DNA of 64,000 nt from Archangium gephyra (lineage in GTDB: Bacteria > Myxococcota > Myxococcia > Myxococcales > Myxococcaceae): contig NZ_CP011509.1 in NCBI RefSeq assembly GCF_001027285.1, forward strand, positions 2,240,501 through 2,304,500, written 5' to 3'. Both the position numbers and the translations under genes were made by a program. Shown here piece by piece: positions 9,672 through 19,903 of the stretch (positions are counted from its first letter, which is position 1; each line of letters opens with the position of its first letter). A model generated the notes under the pieces. The model ran no database searches. It worked only from the letters and a program-made list of their open reading frames with translations, and was not told where the DNA came from.

Positions 9672-9805
9672 GCTGGGTCCTTTCGTTCCGTTGGGTCCCC
9701 ACGGACAAACGGAACGTCTTCCCACTTCCCGGCGTGCTTCCCTGTCAGCCCTCCCTGGAGCAGGAGCCGCCCTGCTTCCTCGTACCTCGCCGGGACACAC
9801 GAGCC

Positions 9806-9831
9806 CCTCGCTGGAGGCTCGTCCAGCGAGG
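9806..9831 (-). terminator. Hairpin downstream of fghA
   Basis: A perfect 10-bp stem (CCTCGCTGGA / TCCAGCGAGG) with a 6-nt loop, 22 nt beyond the fghA stop. No T-run follows on the minus strand, so an intrinsic terminator is only a possibility. Confidence 0.45.
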
Positions 9832-9852
9832 AGGCTCAGGCCCTCCACGATT

Positions 9853-10704
9853 TCAGGCGGTTAGGGCCGTGGCGTGGTGGCGGAGGTGGTCCGCCATGAA
9901 GGTCGAGACGAAGTAGTAGCCGTGGTCGTACCCGTCCTGGGAACGGAGCGTCAGGGGCTGCCCCGCCTGGTCGCAGGCCTCTCGGAGGAGCTCGGGTTTG
10001 AGCTGGTCCCCGAGGAACTTGTCGCTTGTGCCCTGGTCCACCAGCAGGGGCGGAAGCCGCGTGCGCGCCGAGCGGATGAGCTCGGTGCTGTCCCACTGCT
10101 TCCAGGCCTCGGTGTCGGCCCCGAAGTAGGTGCGGAAGGCCTTCTGTCCCCAGGGCACGCGCATGGGCGCGCAGATGGGGGCGAAGGCGGACACGGAGCG
10201 GTAGCGGCCGGGCTGGCGCAGGGCGCACACGAGGGCGCCATGGCCTCCCATGGAGTGGCCGAAGATGCCCTCGCGGTCCATGCGGGCGGGGAAGTGCTTC
10301 CCGATGAGGCCGGGCAGCTCGCTGGTGACGTAGCTGAACATGTGGAAGCGCGAGGCCCAGGGCTGCTGGGTGGCATCCACATAGAAGCCGGCGGCGGTGC
10401 CCACCTCCCAGTCGGCGCTCTCATTGGGAATGCCGGTGTCGCGCGGGCTGGTGTCGGGGATGACGAGCATCAGCCCCAGCTCGGCGGCGAGCCGGTGCGC
10501 ACCGGCCTTGATCTGGAAGGTCTCCTCCGTGCAGGTGAGGCCCGAGAGGAAGTAGAGCACGGGCACCTTGCCCGTCCGCGCCTGCGGGGGCACGTAGACG
10601 GAGAAGCGCATCTCCCCGCCACACACCGCCGAGTCGTGGCGGTAGTAGGAGACGGTGCCTCCGAAGCAGCGGTGCTCGGAGGCGAGCCGGAGGGCCGCGT
10701 CCAT
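9853..10704 (-). CDS. fghA: S-formylglutathione hydrolase
   Basis: Hydrolyses S-formylglutathione to formate and glutathione, the second step of glutathione-dependent formaldehyde detoxification in the cytoplasm. It is a 283-aa alpha/beta hydrolase of the esterase D family: the nucleophile elbow GHSMGGHGA with Ser151, the oxyanion region YFLSGLTCTEETF, and the C-terminal DGYDHGYYFVSTFM that carries the catalytic His. The ATG at 10704 directly abuts the TAG of adhC, so the two are co-transcribed and probably translationally coupled. Length and motifs are normal for the family. Confidence 0.95.
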   Translation of the reverse strand: MDAALRLASEHRCFGGTVSYYRHDSAVCGGEMRFSVYVPPQARTGKVPVLYFLSGLTCTEETFQIKAGAHRLAAELGLMLVIPDTSPRDTGIPNESADWEVGTAAGFYVDATQQPWASRFHMFSYVTSELPGLIGKHFPARMDREGIFGHSMGGHGALVCALRQPGRYRSVSAFAPICAPMRVPWGQKAFRTYFGADTEAWKQWDSTELIRSARTRLPPLLVDQGTSDKFLGDQLKPELLREACDQAGQPLTLRSQDGYDHGYYFVSTFMADHLRHHATALTA

Positions 10705-11814
10705 CTAGTACCTCACCACGGCGCGGATGGACTCGCCCTTGTGCATCAGGTCGAAGCCCTCGTTGATGCGCTCCAGCGGCAGCGTGTGGGTGATGAGCGG
10801 GTCGATCTGAATCTTCCCGTCCATGTACCAGTCGACGATGCGGGGCACGTCGGTGCGGCCGCGGGCGCCGCCGAAGGCACTGCCCTTCCACACGCGCCCG
10901 GTGACGAGCTGGAAGGGACGGGTGCTGATCTCCTGTCCGGCCGCCGCCACGCCGATGATGATGCTCTCGCCCCAGCCGCGGTGGCAGCACTCGAGCGCCT
11001 GCCGCATGGTCTGCACGTTGCCGATGCACTCGAAGCTGTAGTCGGCGCCGCCCCCGGTGAGGTTGACGAGGTAGGGCACCAGGTCCGCGCCCACCTCCTT
11101 GGGGTTGACGAAGTGGGTGAGGCCGAACTTCTCGGCCATCTCGCGCCGGGCGGGGTTGAGGTCCACGCCGACGATCTGATCCGCGCCCACCATGCGGCAC
11201 GCCTGCACCACGTTGAGGCCGATGCCGCCCAGGCCGAAGACGACCACGCGGGCGCCCGCCTCCACCTTCGCGGTGTAGATGACGGCGCCAATGCCCGTGG
11301 TCACCCCGCAGCCGATGTAGCAGACCTTCTCGAAGGGCGCGTCCTCGCGAATCTTCGCCACGGCGATCTCCGGCAGCACCGTGTGCGTCGCGAAGGTGGA
11401 CGTGCCCATGTAGTGGTGGACGGGATCCTTGCCGATCCGGAAGCGGCTGGTGCCATCGGGCATGAGGCCCTTGCCCTGCGTGGCGCGGATGGCGGTACAG
11501 AGGTTCGTCTTCTGGGACAGGCACGACCTACACTGGCGGCACTCGGGCGTGTAGAGCGGGATGACGTGGTCACCCTTCTTCAGCGAGGTGACGCCGGGGC
11601 CCACGTCCACCACCACGCCCGCGCCCTCGTGGCCGAGGATGCTGGGGAAGAGGCCCTCCGGGTCCTTGCCCGAGAGCGTGTACGCGTCCGTGTGGCAGAT
11701 GCCCGTGGCCTTCAGCTCGATGAGGACCTCGCCGGCCTTGGGGCCTTCGAGGTGCACCGTCTCGATGCGCAGGGGCTTGCCGGGTTCGAATGCCACCGCT
11801 GCCTTGATGTCCAT
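10705..11814 (-). CDS. adhC: S-(hydroxymethyl)glutathione dehydrogenase / class III alcohol dehydrogenase
   Basis: Oxidises S-hydroxymethylglutathione to S-formylglutathione with NAD+; it may also act as a nitrosoglutathione reductase, as known for the family. 369 aa, the usual length. Visible features: catalytic zinc ligands in [12 protein letters not shown] and GHEGAG, the four-Cys structural zinc loop ([15 protein letters not shown]), and the nucleotide motif [13 protein letters not shown] at 11814 is chosen over a longer open frame because GGAGG sits 8 nt upstream and the protein then starts where family members start. First gene of the formaldehyde operon with fghA. Confidence 0.95.
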   Translation of the reverse strand: MDIKAAVAFEPGKPLRIETVHLEGPKAGEVLIELKATGICHTDAYTLSGKDPEGLFPSILGHEGAGVVVDVGPGVTSLKKGDHVIPLYTPECRQCRSCLSQKTNLCTAIRATQGKGLMPDGTSRFRIGKDPVHHYMGTSTFATHTVLPEIAVAKIREDAPFEKVCYIGCGVTTGIGAVIYTAKVEAGARVVVFGLGGIGLNVVQACRMVGADQIVGVDLNPARREMAEKFGLTHFVNPKEVGADLVPYLVNLTGGGADYSFECIGNVQTMRQALECCHRGWGESIIIGVAAAGQEISTRPFQLVTGRVWKGSAFGGARGRTDVPRIVDWYMDGKIQIDPLITHTLPLERINEGFDLMHKGESIRAVVRY

Positions 11815-11968
11815 GCTCGCGTCCTCCAGGGATGTAGCGGGTTGCGTCGCACCGTAGCTAGCACGTGCGAGGGCCTGTGGCTCCACTGGCCGAAGAATTG
11901 CGCTTCCCGACAGTCGCGGTAACACATGGCCGGATTTGCTGGTCATCGAGTAGCACCGGACGAGGCGC

Positions 11969-13010
11969 ATGAGCGGCGTGGCCGACAGAGCGAGGGCAGT
12001 GGAGCGGCCCGGCGGGACGAGTGTCCTGCTGGTGGCGCTGCTGCTCGCCGTGTCGGCGTCCGGGTGCGGCCAGCTGGACGATTCCATTGATTCCCTCACC
12101 CTCCGGTTGGAGGAGTGGGACCGGCACCGGCACGACACCGCCGGGAAGTCCGGACAGGGCACGGCTCTCCCGCACCCCGCCTCGGTGCGTGAGTGGGAGC
12201 CGGAGCCCGTGCAGCGCTCCGCCCGCGTACGGGGAGCGCTCCTCGGGGGCCTCGCGGTCAGCCGCGCGGACACCCCACCCGCAGGGGCTCCCGGGCTTCA
12301 CCGGTCCCCGCCGGGCCAGGAGGCACCGCCTCCGAGGCTGGCCCGGAAGCACGAGTCCCCGCAGGTGAAGACGGGACTCGCACCCGGTGTCGGGTCCGCC
12401 CTGGCGCGGACACGGGTCTCCGCGCCCGAGGGAATGGCGCGGGGGTGGGCCTCCGGTTCGCGACCGGTGAAGGCCCTCCGCCAGGCAGTCAGCGTGAGCG
12501 CACCGCGGCTGCAGGGCGTCGTCCGTGGCAGGTGGGTGCACTCCACCGAGCCGGCGGACGTGGAGCGCCCGTTGCTGGGCGTGACGTCCCCTCCACCCCA
12601 ACTCCTCGCGCGCCTGGGAACGCCGGGGAGAGGCCCACCTGAAGCAGTGGGCCGTCCATCGAACCCAGAGGAGCCCCCACGACTCGCCATGGCCGGGAGC
12701 GCCGAGGGAGGACTCGCGCAACGTCCGCGCGCCGGGCCCCCGCACGCCTCCGCGAGGCGTGGACGTGTGGCACGTGTGCCTCCAGGAAGAGAGAGGGCTC
12801 TGGTGGACGTGCGTCCTGGGTGGGACGCCGGGCCGCCTCCCCGTGGGCGTGTCCAAGGTGGCCCGGAGCGACGCGCTCGGGGGAACCACCAGGCACATCG
12901 CGTCCGCACTCCGCGTGGAGCTCGCGCCGACTCAAGCGCCACACGGGCCTTTGCGGGCCCGTGGGGGGCCGCACCTGCCTGGCCGGGAGGACTACTCCTG
13001 GGCGGGGTAG
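11969..13010 (+). pseudogene. Probable lipoprotein gene with a frameshift
   Basis: The first frame starts at ATG 11969 and encodes an N-terminal export signal with a lipobox-like ASGC ([16 protein letters not shown]) and a charged helix, with coding-like GC3 to about 12590. From about 12585 to the TAG at 13008-13010 the +1 frame instead has coding-like third positions and plausible protein (HLKQWAVHRTQ, VDVWHVCLQEERGLWWTC). Together they would make a lipoprotein of roughly 345 aa. The first frame alone can read on to 13156, overlapping the CHRD gene. Either the gene is broken or the sequence has an indel near 12585-12610. I do not recognise the family. Confidence 0.4.
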
Positions 13011-13459
13011 AGCTGGCCGCGCATCTCTCCGTAATAGGTGTGCGCCTTGGTGTGGAGGTTGAAATAGAGCACGCCCTTCCTCGCCAGGTACTCGAGCCCG
13101 GCGAGCGTCTTCACCTGTCCCGGGAGTCCCAGCTCGGAGGGGCAGCCCTCGGGTAGCGAGGGCTTGAGGCCCGGCATATCCTTGACGAAGACGACGTTCT
13201 TGTTGGTGAGCTCCACGGAGAACTTGCCATCGGTGAACTTCTTCGCCGGGCCGCCGGACTCGCCGAAGTCCACGATGATGGGGCCGAGCACGCCCGGCGG
13301 GCCGCAGTGGATGTGGAACATGACGATGTCGGCGGGGTTCACCCCTTGGATCTCGACCTCGACATAGGCCTTGCTCAGGTCGCGGGCGAACCGCAGCTGC
13401 CCATGGCCCCGGGACTTCCGGCTCTCGCGAGGCGTCGAGGGGGCCGTGGGCGTGCGCAT
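12992..13459 (-). CDS. CHRD-domain protein, 155 aa
   Basis: A single CHRD domain (PF07452-like), a beta-sandwich found in chordin and in bacterial secreted or surface proteins. Key signs are ADIVMFHIHCGPPGVLGPI and the C-terminal YFNLHTKAHTYYGEMRGQLY. No signal peptide is visible; the first 20 residues are basic and polar. It is divergent from a LysR gene 127 bp away, so that regulator may control it. The 3' end overlaps the tail of the broken lipoprotein frame on the other strand. The biochemical role of bacterial CHRD proteins is not established. Confidence 0.8.
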   Translation of the reverse strand: MRTPTAPSTPRESRKSRGHGQLRFARDLSKAYVEVEIQGVNPADIVMFHIHCGPPGVLGPIIVDFGESGGPAKKFTDGKFSVELTNKNVVFVKDMPGLKPSLPEGCPSELGLPGQVKTLAGLEYLARKGVLYFNLHTKAHTYYGEMRGQLYPAQE

Positions 13460-13586
13460 GGTGCGTTCCTCCTGGGGCGTTGCGGCTTCCTTCGTAGCTC
13501 CCTCCGTGCGCGGCGGATGGCCGCGGACGGACAGGCGGTGGCCACTCCCTGGTCAGCACCGGGGCCCTGGACAGCGAGGCAACAGC

Positions 13587-14471
13587 ATGGATCTGGAAGA
13601 GTTGCGCGCCTTTCTCGACGTCGTGCAGACGGGCTCGTTCCTGGCCGCCGCGGAGTCCCTGGGGGTGTCGCGCACCACCTTGCGGCGCCGTGTCGAGGCG
13701 CTCGAGGCGCGGGCCGGCGTGCCGCTCCTCAAGAGCACGGCCCAGGGCATCATCCTGACGGAAGCCGGTGAGGTGCTCGCCCGGCGCGGACGCGTGATGA
13801 TGCAGGAGACGAGCGCGCTGCTGTCGTCCATCCGCGAGGTGGGCCAGGAGCCCTCGGGGGTGCTCCGGCTGGTGATGCCCGTGGGGCTGCCGCCGCATCT
13901 GCTCACACCGCTCTTCGGGCTGTTGCGCAGCGCCTATCCGCTGCTGCGCGTCCACGCCCGCTTCAGCGGAGCTCCCCTGGGCGAGCCGCTGGACGGCGTG
14001 GACATGGCCATCCACTTCGGGGAGGACCTGCCCCGGGGCCCCTGGCTCTCCCACGTGGTGCTGCGCGTGCGGGAGGGGCTGCTCGCCAGCGAGGAGTACC
14101 TGCGGCGGCGGGGCACCCCGGGCTCGCTCCAGGAGCTGCAGGGCCACGAGCTCTTCTCCTGGGAGGCTCCAGGAGACGATGCGCACACCTGGCCCACGCT
14201 CCGGGGCGCCACCTTCACCGTCTCTCCGGCGCTCGTTACGGCGGACATCCATCTGATCCGCTCCTGCTGCATCGCGGGGCTGGGGATCGGCCTGGTCCCC
14301 AGCGTCGAGCTGGAAGACCCCGGCAGCCTCGCGGACGTGTTGGTGCCCGTGCTGCCCGGGCTGGTGGGGCGGGAGCGCCCGCTGCGCATCAGCGTGCCCG
14401 AGGCGCTCGCCGAGATTCCGAAAATCCAACGGGTGCTCTCGCACATCCGGCGGTCCCTGGAGCCCCTATGA
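13587..14471 (+). CDS. LysR-family transcriptional regulator
   Basis: 294 aa. An N-terminal winged helix-turn-helix (residues 1-62; ELRAFLDVVQTGSFLAAAES and VSRTTLRRRVEALEARAGVP) is followed by a LysR effector-binding domain of the LTTR type (about 90-290). The helix-turn-helix has TTLRRRVE where most LysR proteins have SALSRRI-like residues, so DNA specificity may be unusual. ATG 13587 begins the canonical LEELRAF helix; a GAGG sits about 8 nt upstream. It diverges from the CHRD gene with the shared control region at 13460-13586. The inducer cannot be guessed. Confidence 0.88.
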   Translation: MDLEELRAFLDVVQTGSFLAAAESLGVSRTTLRRRVEALEARAGVPLLKSTAQGIILTEAGEVLARRGRVMMQETSALLSSIREVGQEPSGVLRLVMPVGLPPHLLTPLFGLLRSAYPLLRVHARFSGAPLGEPLDGVDMAIHFGEDLPRGPWLSHVVLRVREGLLASEEYLRRRGTPGSLQELQGHELFSWEAPGDDAHTWPTLRGATFTVSPALVTADIHLIRSCCIAGLGIGLVPSVELEDPGSLADVLVPVLPGLVGRERPLRISVPEALAEIPKIQRVLSHIRRSLEPL

Positions 14472-14532
14472 GGGGCGGCCGGGTGCGCCAGGGCCTCGGG
14501 GCGAGCCGCGAGAGCACCACCTCGGAGATGGT

Positions 14533-17500
14533 ATGGTGCCCCATGGCTCTCCGCCTCGGAGCAGAGCAGGGCCCCACCTCATGAGCATCACGTCTCTCCT
14601 CCTCTCCGGGTACAGGCTCCTGGGCCGCTTTCAGGAGACGGCAACGAGCGTCCTCTACCGCGCGGTCCGCGAGACGGACGGGCTGCCCGTCATCGTCAAG
14701 ACGCCCCGCTCCTGGCCCGTCAGCGCGCGCGAGCGTGCCCGCTACCAGCGCGAGTACGAGCTGCTGCGCCACCTGAAGGGCGTACCCGGAGTGCTCACCG
14801 CCCACGCACTCGAAGTGCTCCAGGAGCGGCCCGTCCTCGTGCTGGAGGACGTGGGGGGCAAGGCCGTCTCGGAGCAGGTGGGCCAGCCCCTCGAGCCCTC
14901 CCGCTTCTTCACCTGGGCCCTCTCCGTGGTGACCACCCTGGCCGAGGTCCACCGGCGCGGCGTCATCCACAAGGACATCAAACCCGCCAACATCCTCGTC
15001 TCCCCCTCGGGGAAGGCGTGGCTCATCGACTTCGGCATCGCCACCCTGCAGCGGGTGGAGCACGTGGAGGCGGTGCTCCAGCAGCCGCTCGCCGAGGGAA
15101 CGCCGGCCTACATGTCCCCGGAGCAGTCGGGGCGGATGAACCGCGCGGTGGACTACCGCACGGACTTCTACTCCCTGGGGGTGTCCTTCTACGAGGTGCT
15201 CACGGGGCGGCTGCCCTTCCGCGGGCAGGACATGCTGGAGTGGTTCCACGCCCACCTGGCCCAGGCCCCCGTGCCGCCACACCAGGTGGTGCCGTCGCTT
15301 CCCCCTGCGCTCTCGGCGGTGGTGATGAAGCTGCTGGCCAAGGTGGCCGAGGAGCGCTACCAGAGCGCCGAGGGGCTGCGGGCGGACCTGGAGCGCTGCC
15401 AGGAGGCGCTGCGGCTCGGGACGCTGGAGACCTTCCCCCTGGGCAGCCGGGACGTCCCCGCCCGCTTCCAGCTTCCCCAGCGGCTGTACGGCCGCGAGGC
15501 GGAGGTGGAATTCCTGATGAACGCCTTCGTGCGGGTGGCGCTCTCGGGACGCACCGAGTGGGTACTCGTGCGGGGCTACTCCGGCATCGGCAAGTCCGCC
15601 GCCGTCCGCGAGCTGCATCGCCCCGTGCTGCGGCGGCGTGGCTTCTTCCTCAGCGGCAAGTTCGATCAGCTCCAGCACGACGTCCCGTACTCCACCCTGG
15701 CGCGGGCCTTCCAGGAGCTGGTGCAGCAGCTGCTGGCCGGCAGCGACGAGGAGGTGGCGGTCTGGCGCCAGCGGCTGCTGGAGGCGTGGGAGGGCAACGG
15801 CCAGGTGCTGGTGGACCTGGTGCCCCAGCTGGAGCGGGTCGCTGGCAAGCAGCCCGCGCTCCCCGAGCTGCCCCTCTTCGAGGCGCGCAACCGCTTCAAC
15901 CGCGTCTTCCAGCGCTTCCTCGGCGTCTTCGCCAGCCCCGAACGCCCTCTCGTGCTCTTCCTGGATGACCTCCAGTGGGCGGACCCGGCCAGCCTGGAGC
16001 TGCTGCGCTACATCGCCACGCATCCGGACACGCCGCCCGTGCTGTTGATTGGTGCCTACCGGGACAACGAGGTGAGCCCCTCGCACCCGCTGGCGCGGAC
16101 CCTGGCGCAGGTGCGCGCGGAAGGAACGCGGGTGGGGGACCTCCACCTGGGCCCGCTCACCCTGGAGCAGACGCGGCGGCTGGTGGCCGATGCCTTCGCC
16201 GGCGCCGGGGACGAGCTGGTGGTGCCCCTGGCGGCGCTCGTCCAGGAGAAGACGGGTGGCAACCCCTTCTTCCTCCTCCAGTGGGTGCAGGCGCTCCACC
16301 AGGACGGCCTGGTGGTGCGGGCCCCGGAAGGCGGCTGGCGCTGGGACGCCGAGCGCGTGCGGGCCCGGGGGTACTCGGACAACGTCATCGACTTCATGGT
16401 GGGCCGGCTGCTGCAGTTGCCGGAGCAGACCCGGCAGATGCTCAGTCTGGCGGCGTGCATGGGCAATACCTTCGCCCTGCGCAAGCTGGCCTACCTCTCG
16501 CACCAGGACAGCTCCCAGGTGGAGCAGGACCTGGAGCCCGCGCTCCAGGAGGAGCTGCTGGTGCGGGCGGATGCCGAGCGGTACCGCTTCTCGCATGACC
16601 GCATCCAGCAGGCGGCCTATGCCCTCATCCCCGAGCGCGAGCGCACGGCCGTCCACCTGCGCGTGGGCCGCCTGTTGTTGGAGCGGCTGTCGCCCGAGGA
16701 GCTGCGCGAGCGCCTCTTCGAGGTGGTGAGCCACCTCAACATGGGCGTGGCGTTGATGCGGGATGACGTGGAGCGCTCCCACCTGGCGTACCTGAACGCC
16801 GAGGCCGGTTATAAGGCCAAGGGCTCCAGCGCCCACCGCTCGGCCGTGACGTGCTTCAACACGGCCTTCTCCCTGCTGCCCGGCAATCCCTGGGAGACGG
16901 ACAGGGCCATGGCCTTCAAGCTGCGCCTGGCCCAGGCGAGCAGCGAGGTGATGAGCGGCAACTCCGCCGAGGCGCGCCGCCTGGTGGACGGCGTGCTGCC
17001 CTGGGCCCGCACGCGCTCGGAGATGGCGAAGGCCTATCGCTTCAAGAGCGATCTGCTCGTCTCCTCCAGTGACGCGGAGGGCGCCGTCGACTGTCTGCTG
17101 GAGTGTCTGTCGAAGTTCGGCATGCCCCTGCCCCTGGAGCCCTCCTGGGAGGAGGTGGTGGCGGCCCACGAGGAGGCGTGGTCCCTGCTCCACGCGCGGT
17201 CCCTGGAGAGCCTCCTCGCGCTGCCGGCCCTGACGGATCCGGACATGAAGGCGGTGCTGAGCGTCCTCGCGGCCCTGTACGCGCCGGCCTTCTTCAGCCG
17301 GAGGAACCTGCACGTCCTCCACATCTGCCGCATGGTGACGCTCTGCATCCGGCACGGGCATGTGGATGCCTCCGCGCACGCCTACGCCTGGTTCGGCTTC
17401 CTGAGCAGCAACGTCTTCAAGCGCTACCACGAGGGGCTGGCCATCAGCGACTTCGCGTGCAGGCTCGCCGAGCGTCAGGGCAGCTCGACCTTCCAGGGAG

Positions 17501-19887
17501 AGGCGCTCCATGCCCGGTCGATGAACGGGGTGTGGGTGGGCCCGTTGTCTTCCTCGCGGGAGTTCATCCACAAGGCCATCCAGCAGTCGACCCAGGCGGG
17601 GGCCTTCCGCAATGCCAGCCTCTGCTTCAATCACAGCACGTTGATTCCCCTCATCATGGGGCGCGAGCTGGAGGACGTCCGGCGGGAAGCGCTGGTGGGG
17701 GTCGACTTCGCCTCGAAGGTGGAGTTCTGGGATGTCATCCAGATGATGCGCGTCTTCCTGCGCTACGTGGCGCAGCTGCAGGGACGCTCCGACTCCTTCT
17801 CCTCGTTGAACGGAGAGGGTTTCGACGAGGCGGCCTTCGAGGCGAGACTGGCCGCCGGGAGTCTGATGCCGCTGCGCTCCAGCTACGCCATCGTGAAGAT
17901 GATGTCGCGCTTCATGTGCGGCGCGCACGAGCAGGCGCGGCAGGCGGCCGAGAGCGTCAAGGAGCTGCTCTGGTCCAACCTCGGCCAGCTCTATTACTAC
18001 GTGTTCGTGCTGTACGAGGCGCTGACCCTGGCGGCGTGCTGCCGGGACGCTTCGCCAGCGCGGCGGCGCGAGTACCTCGAGGCCATCGCGCAGCACCACC
18101 GGCAGCTGGCGGAATGGGCGGGGAATTGTCCGGAGAACTTCCGCGCGGCCGAGCGGCTGGTGTCCGCGGAGCTGGCGCGCCTGTCGGGAGAACCGGAGAA
18201 GGCCCACCGCGCCTACGAGGAGGCGCTCCAGTCCGCCCGCGAGCAGGGCTCCCTGCAGAACGCGGCGCTGGTCTGTGAGCTGGCCGCGGGCTTCTGGAAG
18301 GAGCGGGGGATGTCCACCACCGCCCTGCTCTTCGCCCGGGAGGCCCGGGAGGCCTGGGCGCAGTGGGGCGCCTCGGGCAAGGTGCGGCACCTGGACGAGC
18401 AGTGGCCCTCCCTGGCCTCGCCCAAGGTGGGGCGCCAGGAGTCCAGCACCAGCTACGACACGGACTCCAACCACCTGGATGCGCTCACGGTGGTGAAGGC
18501 CCAGCAGGCCATCTCCAGTGAGATCGTCCTGGAGCGGCTGGTGGACACGCTCATGCGGGTGGCGTTGGAGACGGCCGGGGCCCAGCGCGGCGCGCTGCTG
18601 TTGCTGCGGCAGGACACGCTGGAGGTGGCGGCGCTCGTGGACTCCACCCCGGAGCGGGCCCCGCTCCCCGAGGAGCCCACCCGGCGGTTGCCCTGGACGC
18701 TGCTGACGTACGTGCGGCGCTCGGGCTCGCACGTGCTCCTCAACGACATCTCCAAGCCGCACGCCTTCTCCAACGATCCCTTCTTCGCCCACGGGGCGGC
18801 TCGCTGCCTGCTGTGCCTCCCCCTGGGCCGTGGGGAGGCGTTCGGCGGAGTGCTGTACCTGGAGAACGACCTGGCCACCGAGGCCTTCTCCCCGAGCCGC
18901 ATCGCCCTGCTCAAACACATCGCCTCCCAGGCGGCCGTCTCGGTGGAGAACGCGCGCCTGTACGAGGAGGTGCGGCGGGCCGAGACGGCGCTGCGCCAGT
19001 CCAATGACGAGCTGGAGCGGCGCGTGGAGGAGCGCACGCGCGAGCTGAAGCAGGCCCAGGCCCACCTGATGGAGACGGCGCGCGTGGTGGGCATGGAGGA
19101 GATCGCCTCCAACATCCTCCACGACGCGGGCAATGCCCTCACCAGCGTGGTGGTGGACTCGGATCTGCTGCGCAGGACGGTGGAGGACTCGCGCGTGGGC
19201 CGGGTGAAGCAGGTGGTGGAGATGATGGATGCGCGGCGCGAGGACCTGGCGGAGTTCCTCACGAGGGATCCGCGCGGCAGCATCCTGCCGGACTACCTCT
19301 CCGGCCTCGCCAACGAGCTGCTGGAGGAGCAGACGGTGTTGCGGCAGGGCCTGGAGGACCTGGATGGGCACGTGGAGCGGGTGCGGACCATCATCCAGAT
19401 GCAGCGCACCTACGCGAAGTCCACGCTGCTGGCGGACGAGTGCGACCTGGGCGGGCTGGTGGAGGAGGCGCTGCGCATCCACCAGGTGGCCTCGCGGCAA
19501 TCCCCGGTCTCGGTGACGAAGGAGCTCGCCGAGCTGCCGCCGGTGCGGGTGGACCGGCATCGGCTGCTGCAGATCCTCCTCAACCTGCTCAGCAACGCCC
19601 GCAGTGCGCTGGAGCCCGTCCCGGAGGCGCGGCGCTACCTGGGAGTTCGGATGACGGTGGAGGGGGGCTGGGTCCGCATCCAGGTGGTGGACAACGGCGA
19701 GGGCCTGGCGCCGGAGGTGCGCGAGCGGCTCTTCACGCAGGGCTTCAGCACGCGCAAGGATGGTTATGGCTACGGCCTGCACGCCAGCGCGCTGGCGGCC
19801 CGGCTCATGGGGGGACGGCTGACGTTGGAGAGCGAGGGACCCGGAAAGGGCGCCACCGCCACCTTGGAGCTTCCCTTCACGCGTTAG
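14533..19887 (+). CDS. HstK-like hybrid: Ser/Thr kinase, ATPase, GAF and histidine kinase, 1784 aa
   Basis: Large cytoplasmic hybrid kinase of the cyanobacterial/myxobacterial HstK type. Domains: Ser/Thr kinase (about 25-285) with H146-K147-D148 in HKDIKPANILV and DFGIATL; predicted ATPase (about 315-620) with P-loop GYSGIGKS at 348-355 and Walker B LVLFLDDLQWAD; long helical TPR-like region (620-1310); GAF domain (about 1330-1480); coiled coil (RQSNDELERRVEERTRELK); dimerisation helix with phospho-acceptor His1530 in NILHDAGNALTS; and HATPase (about 1660-1780) with NLLSNARSAL, DNGEGL and GYGYGLHAS. ATG 14533 has GGAG 5 nt upstream; an internal ATG at 14581 is possible. No receiver gene is adjacent, so its response regulator is elsewhere. 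Confidence 0.9.
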   Translation: MVPHGSPPRSRAGPHLMSITSLLLSGYRLLGRFQETATSVLYRAVRETDGLPVIVKTPRSWPVSARERARYQREYELLRHLKGVPGVLTAHALEVLQERPVLVLEDVGGKAVSEQVGQPLEPSRFFTWALSVVTTLAEVHRRGVIHKDIKPANILVSPSGKAWLIDFGIATLQRVEHVEAVLQQPLAEGTPAYMSPEQSGRMNRAVDYRTDFYSLGVSFYEVLTGRLPFRGQDMLEWFHAHLAQAPVPPHQVVPSLPPALSAVVMKLLAKVAEERYQSAEGLRADLERCQEALRLGTLETFPLGSRDVPARFQLPQRLYGREAEVEFLMNAFVRVALSGRTEWVLVRGYSGIGKSAAVRELHRPVLRRRGFFLSGKFDQLQHDVPYSTLARAFQELVQQLLAGSDEEVAVWRQRLLEAWEGNGQVLVDLVPQLERVAGKQPALPELPLFEARNRFNRVFQRFLGVFASPERPLVLFLDDLQWADPASLELLRYIATHPDTPPVLLIGAYRDNEVSPSHPLARTLAQVRAEGTRVGDLHLGPLTLEQTRRLVADAFAGAGDELVVPLAALVQEKTGGNPFFLLQWVQALHQDGLVVRAPEGGWRWDAERVRARGYSDNVIDFMVGRLLQLPEQTRQMLSLAACMGNTFALRKLAYLSHQDSSQVEQDLEPALQEELLVRADAERYRFSHDRIQQAAYALIPERERTAVHLRVGRLLLERLSPEELRERLFEVVSHLNMGVALMRDDVERSHLAYLNAEAGYKAKGSSAHRSAVTCFNTAFSLLPGNPWETDRAMAFKLRLAQASSEVMSGNSAEARRLVDGVLPWARTRSEMAKAYRFKSDLLVSSSDAEGAVDCLLECLSKFGMPLPLEPSWEEVVAAHEEAWSLLHARSLESLLALPALTDPDMKAVLSVLAALYAPAFFSRRNLHVLHICRMVTLCIRHGHVDASAHAYAWFGFLSSNVFKRYHEGLAISDFACRLAERQGSSTFQGEALHARSMNGVWVGPLSSSREFIHKAIQQSTQAGAFRNASLCFNHSTLIPLIMGRELEDVRREALVGVDFASKVEFWDVIQMMRVFLRYVAQLQGRSDSFSSLNGEGFDEAAFEARLAAGSLMPLRSSYAIVKMMSRFMCGAHEQARQAAESVKELLWSNLGQLYYYVFVLYEALTLAACCRDASPARRREYLEAIAQHHRQLAEWAGNCPENFRAAERLVSAELARLSGEPEKAHRAYEEALQSAREQGSLQNAALVCELAAGFWKERGMSTTALLFAREAREAWAQWGASGKVRHLDEQWPSLASPKVGRQESSTSYDTDSNHLDALTVVKAQQAISSEIVLERLVDTLMRVALETAGAQRGALLLLRQDTLEVAALVDSTPERAPLPEEPTRRLPWTLLTYVRRSGSHVLLNDISKPHAFSNDPFFAHGAARCLLCLPLGRGEAFGGVLYLENDLATEAFSPSRIALLKHIASQAAVSVENARLYEEVRRAETALRQSNDELERRVEERTRELKQAQAHLMETARVVGMEEIASNILHDAGNALTSVVVDSDLLRRTVEDSRVGRVKQVVEMMDARREDLAEFLTRDPRGSILPDYLSGLANELLEEQTVLRQGLEDLDGHVERVRTIIQMQRTYAKSTLLADECDLGGLVEEALRIHQVASRQSPVSVTKELAELPPVRVDRHRLLQILLNLLSNARSALEPVPEARRYLGVRMTVEGGWVRIQVVDNGEGLAPEVRERLFTQGFSTRKDGYGYGLHASALAARLMGGRLTLESEGPGKGATATLELPFTR

Positions 19888-19903
19888 GGTGGGGACTACG
19901 TCC

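Noticed and set aside
9672-9848. 59-residue N-terminal extension of the lyase-like protein
   Set aside because: It precedes a clean signal peptide with a TTG start and ribosome site, so the extension is probably untranslated.
12489-14444. 651-aa minus-strand frame covering the LysR and CHRD region
   Set aside because: Runs antisense to the LysR gene; the CHRD protein in another frame and the LysR protein explain the region.
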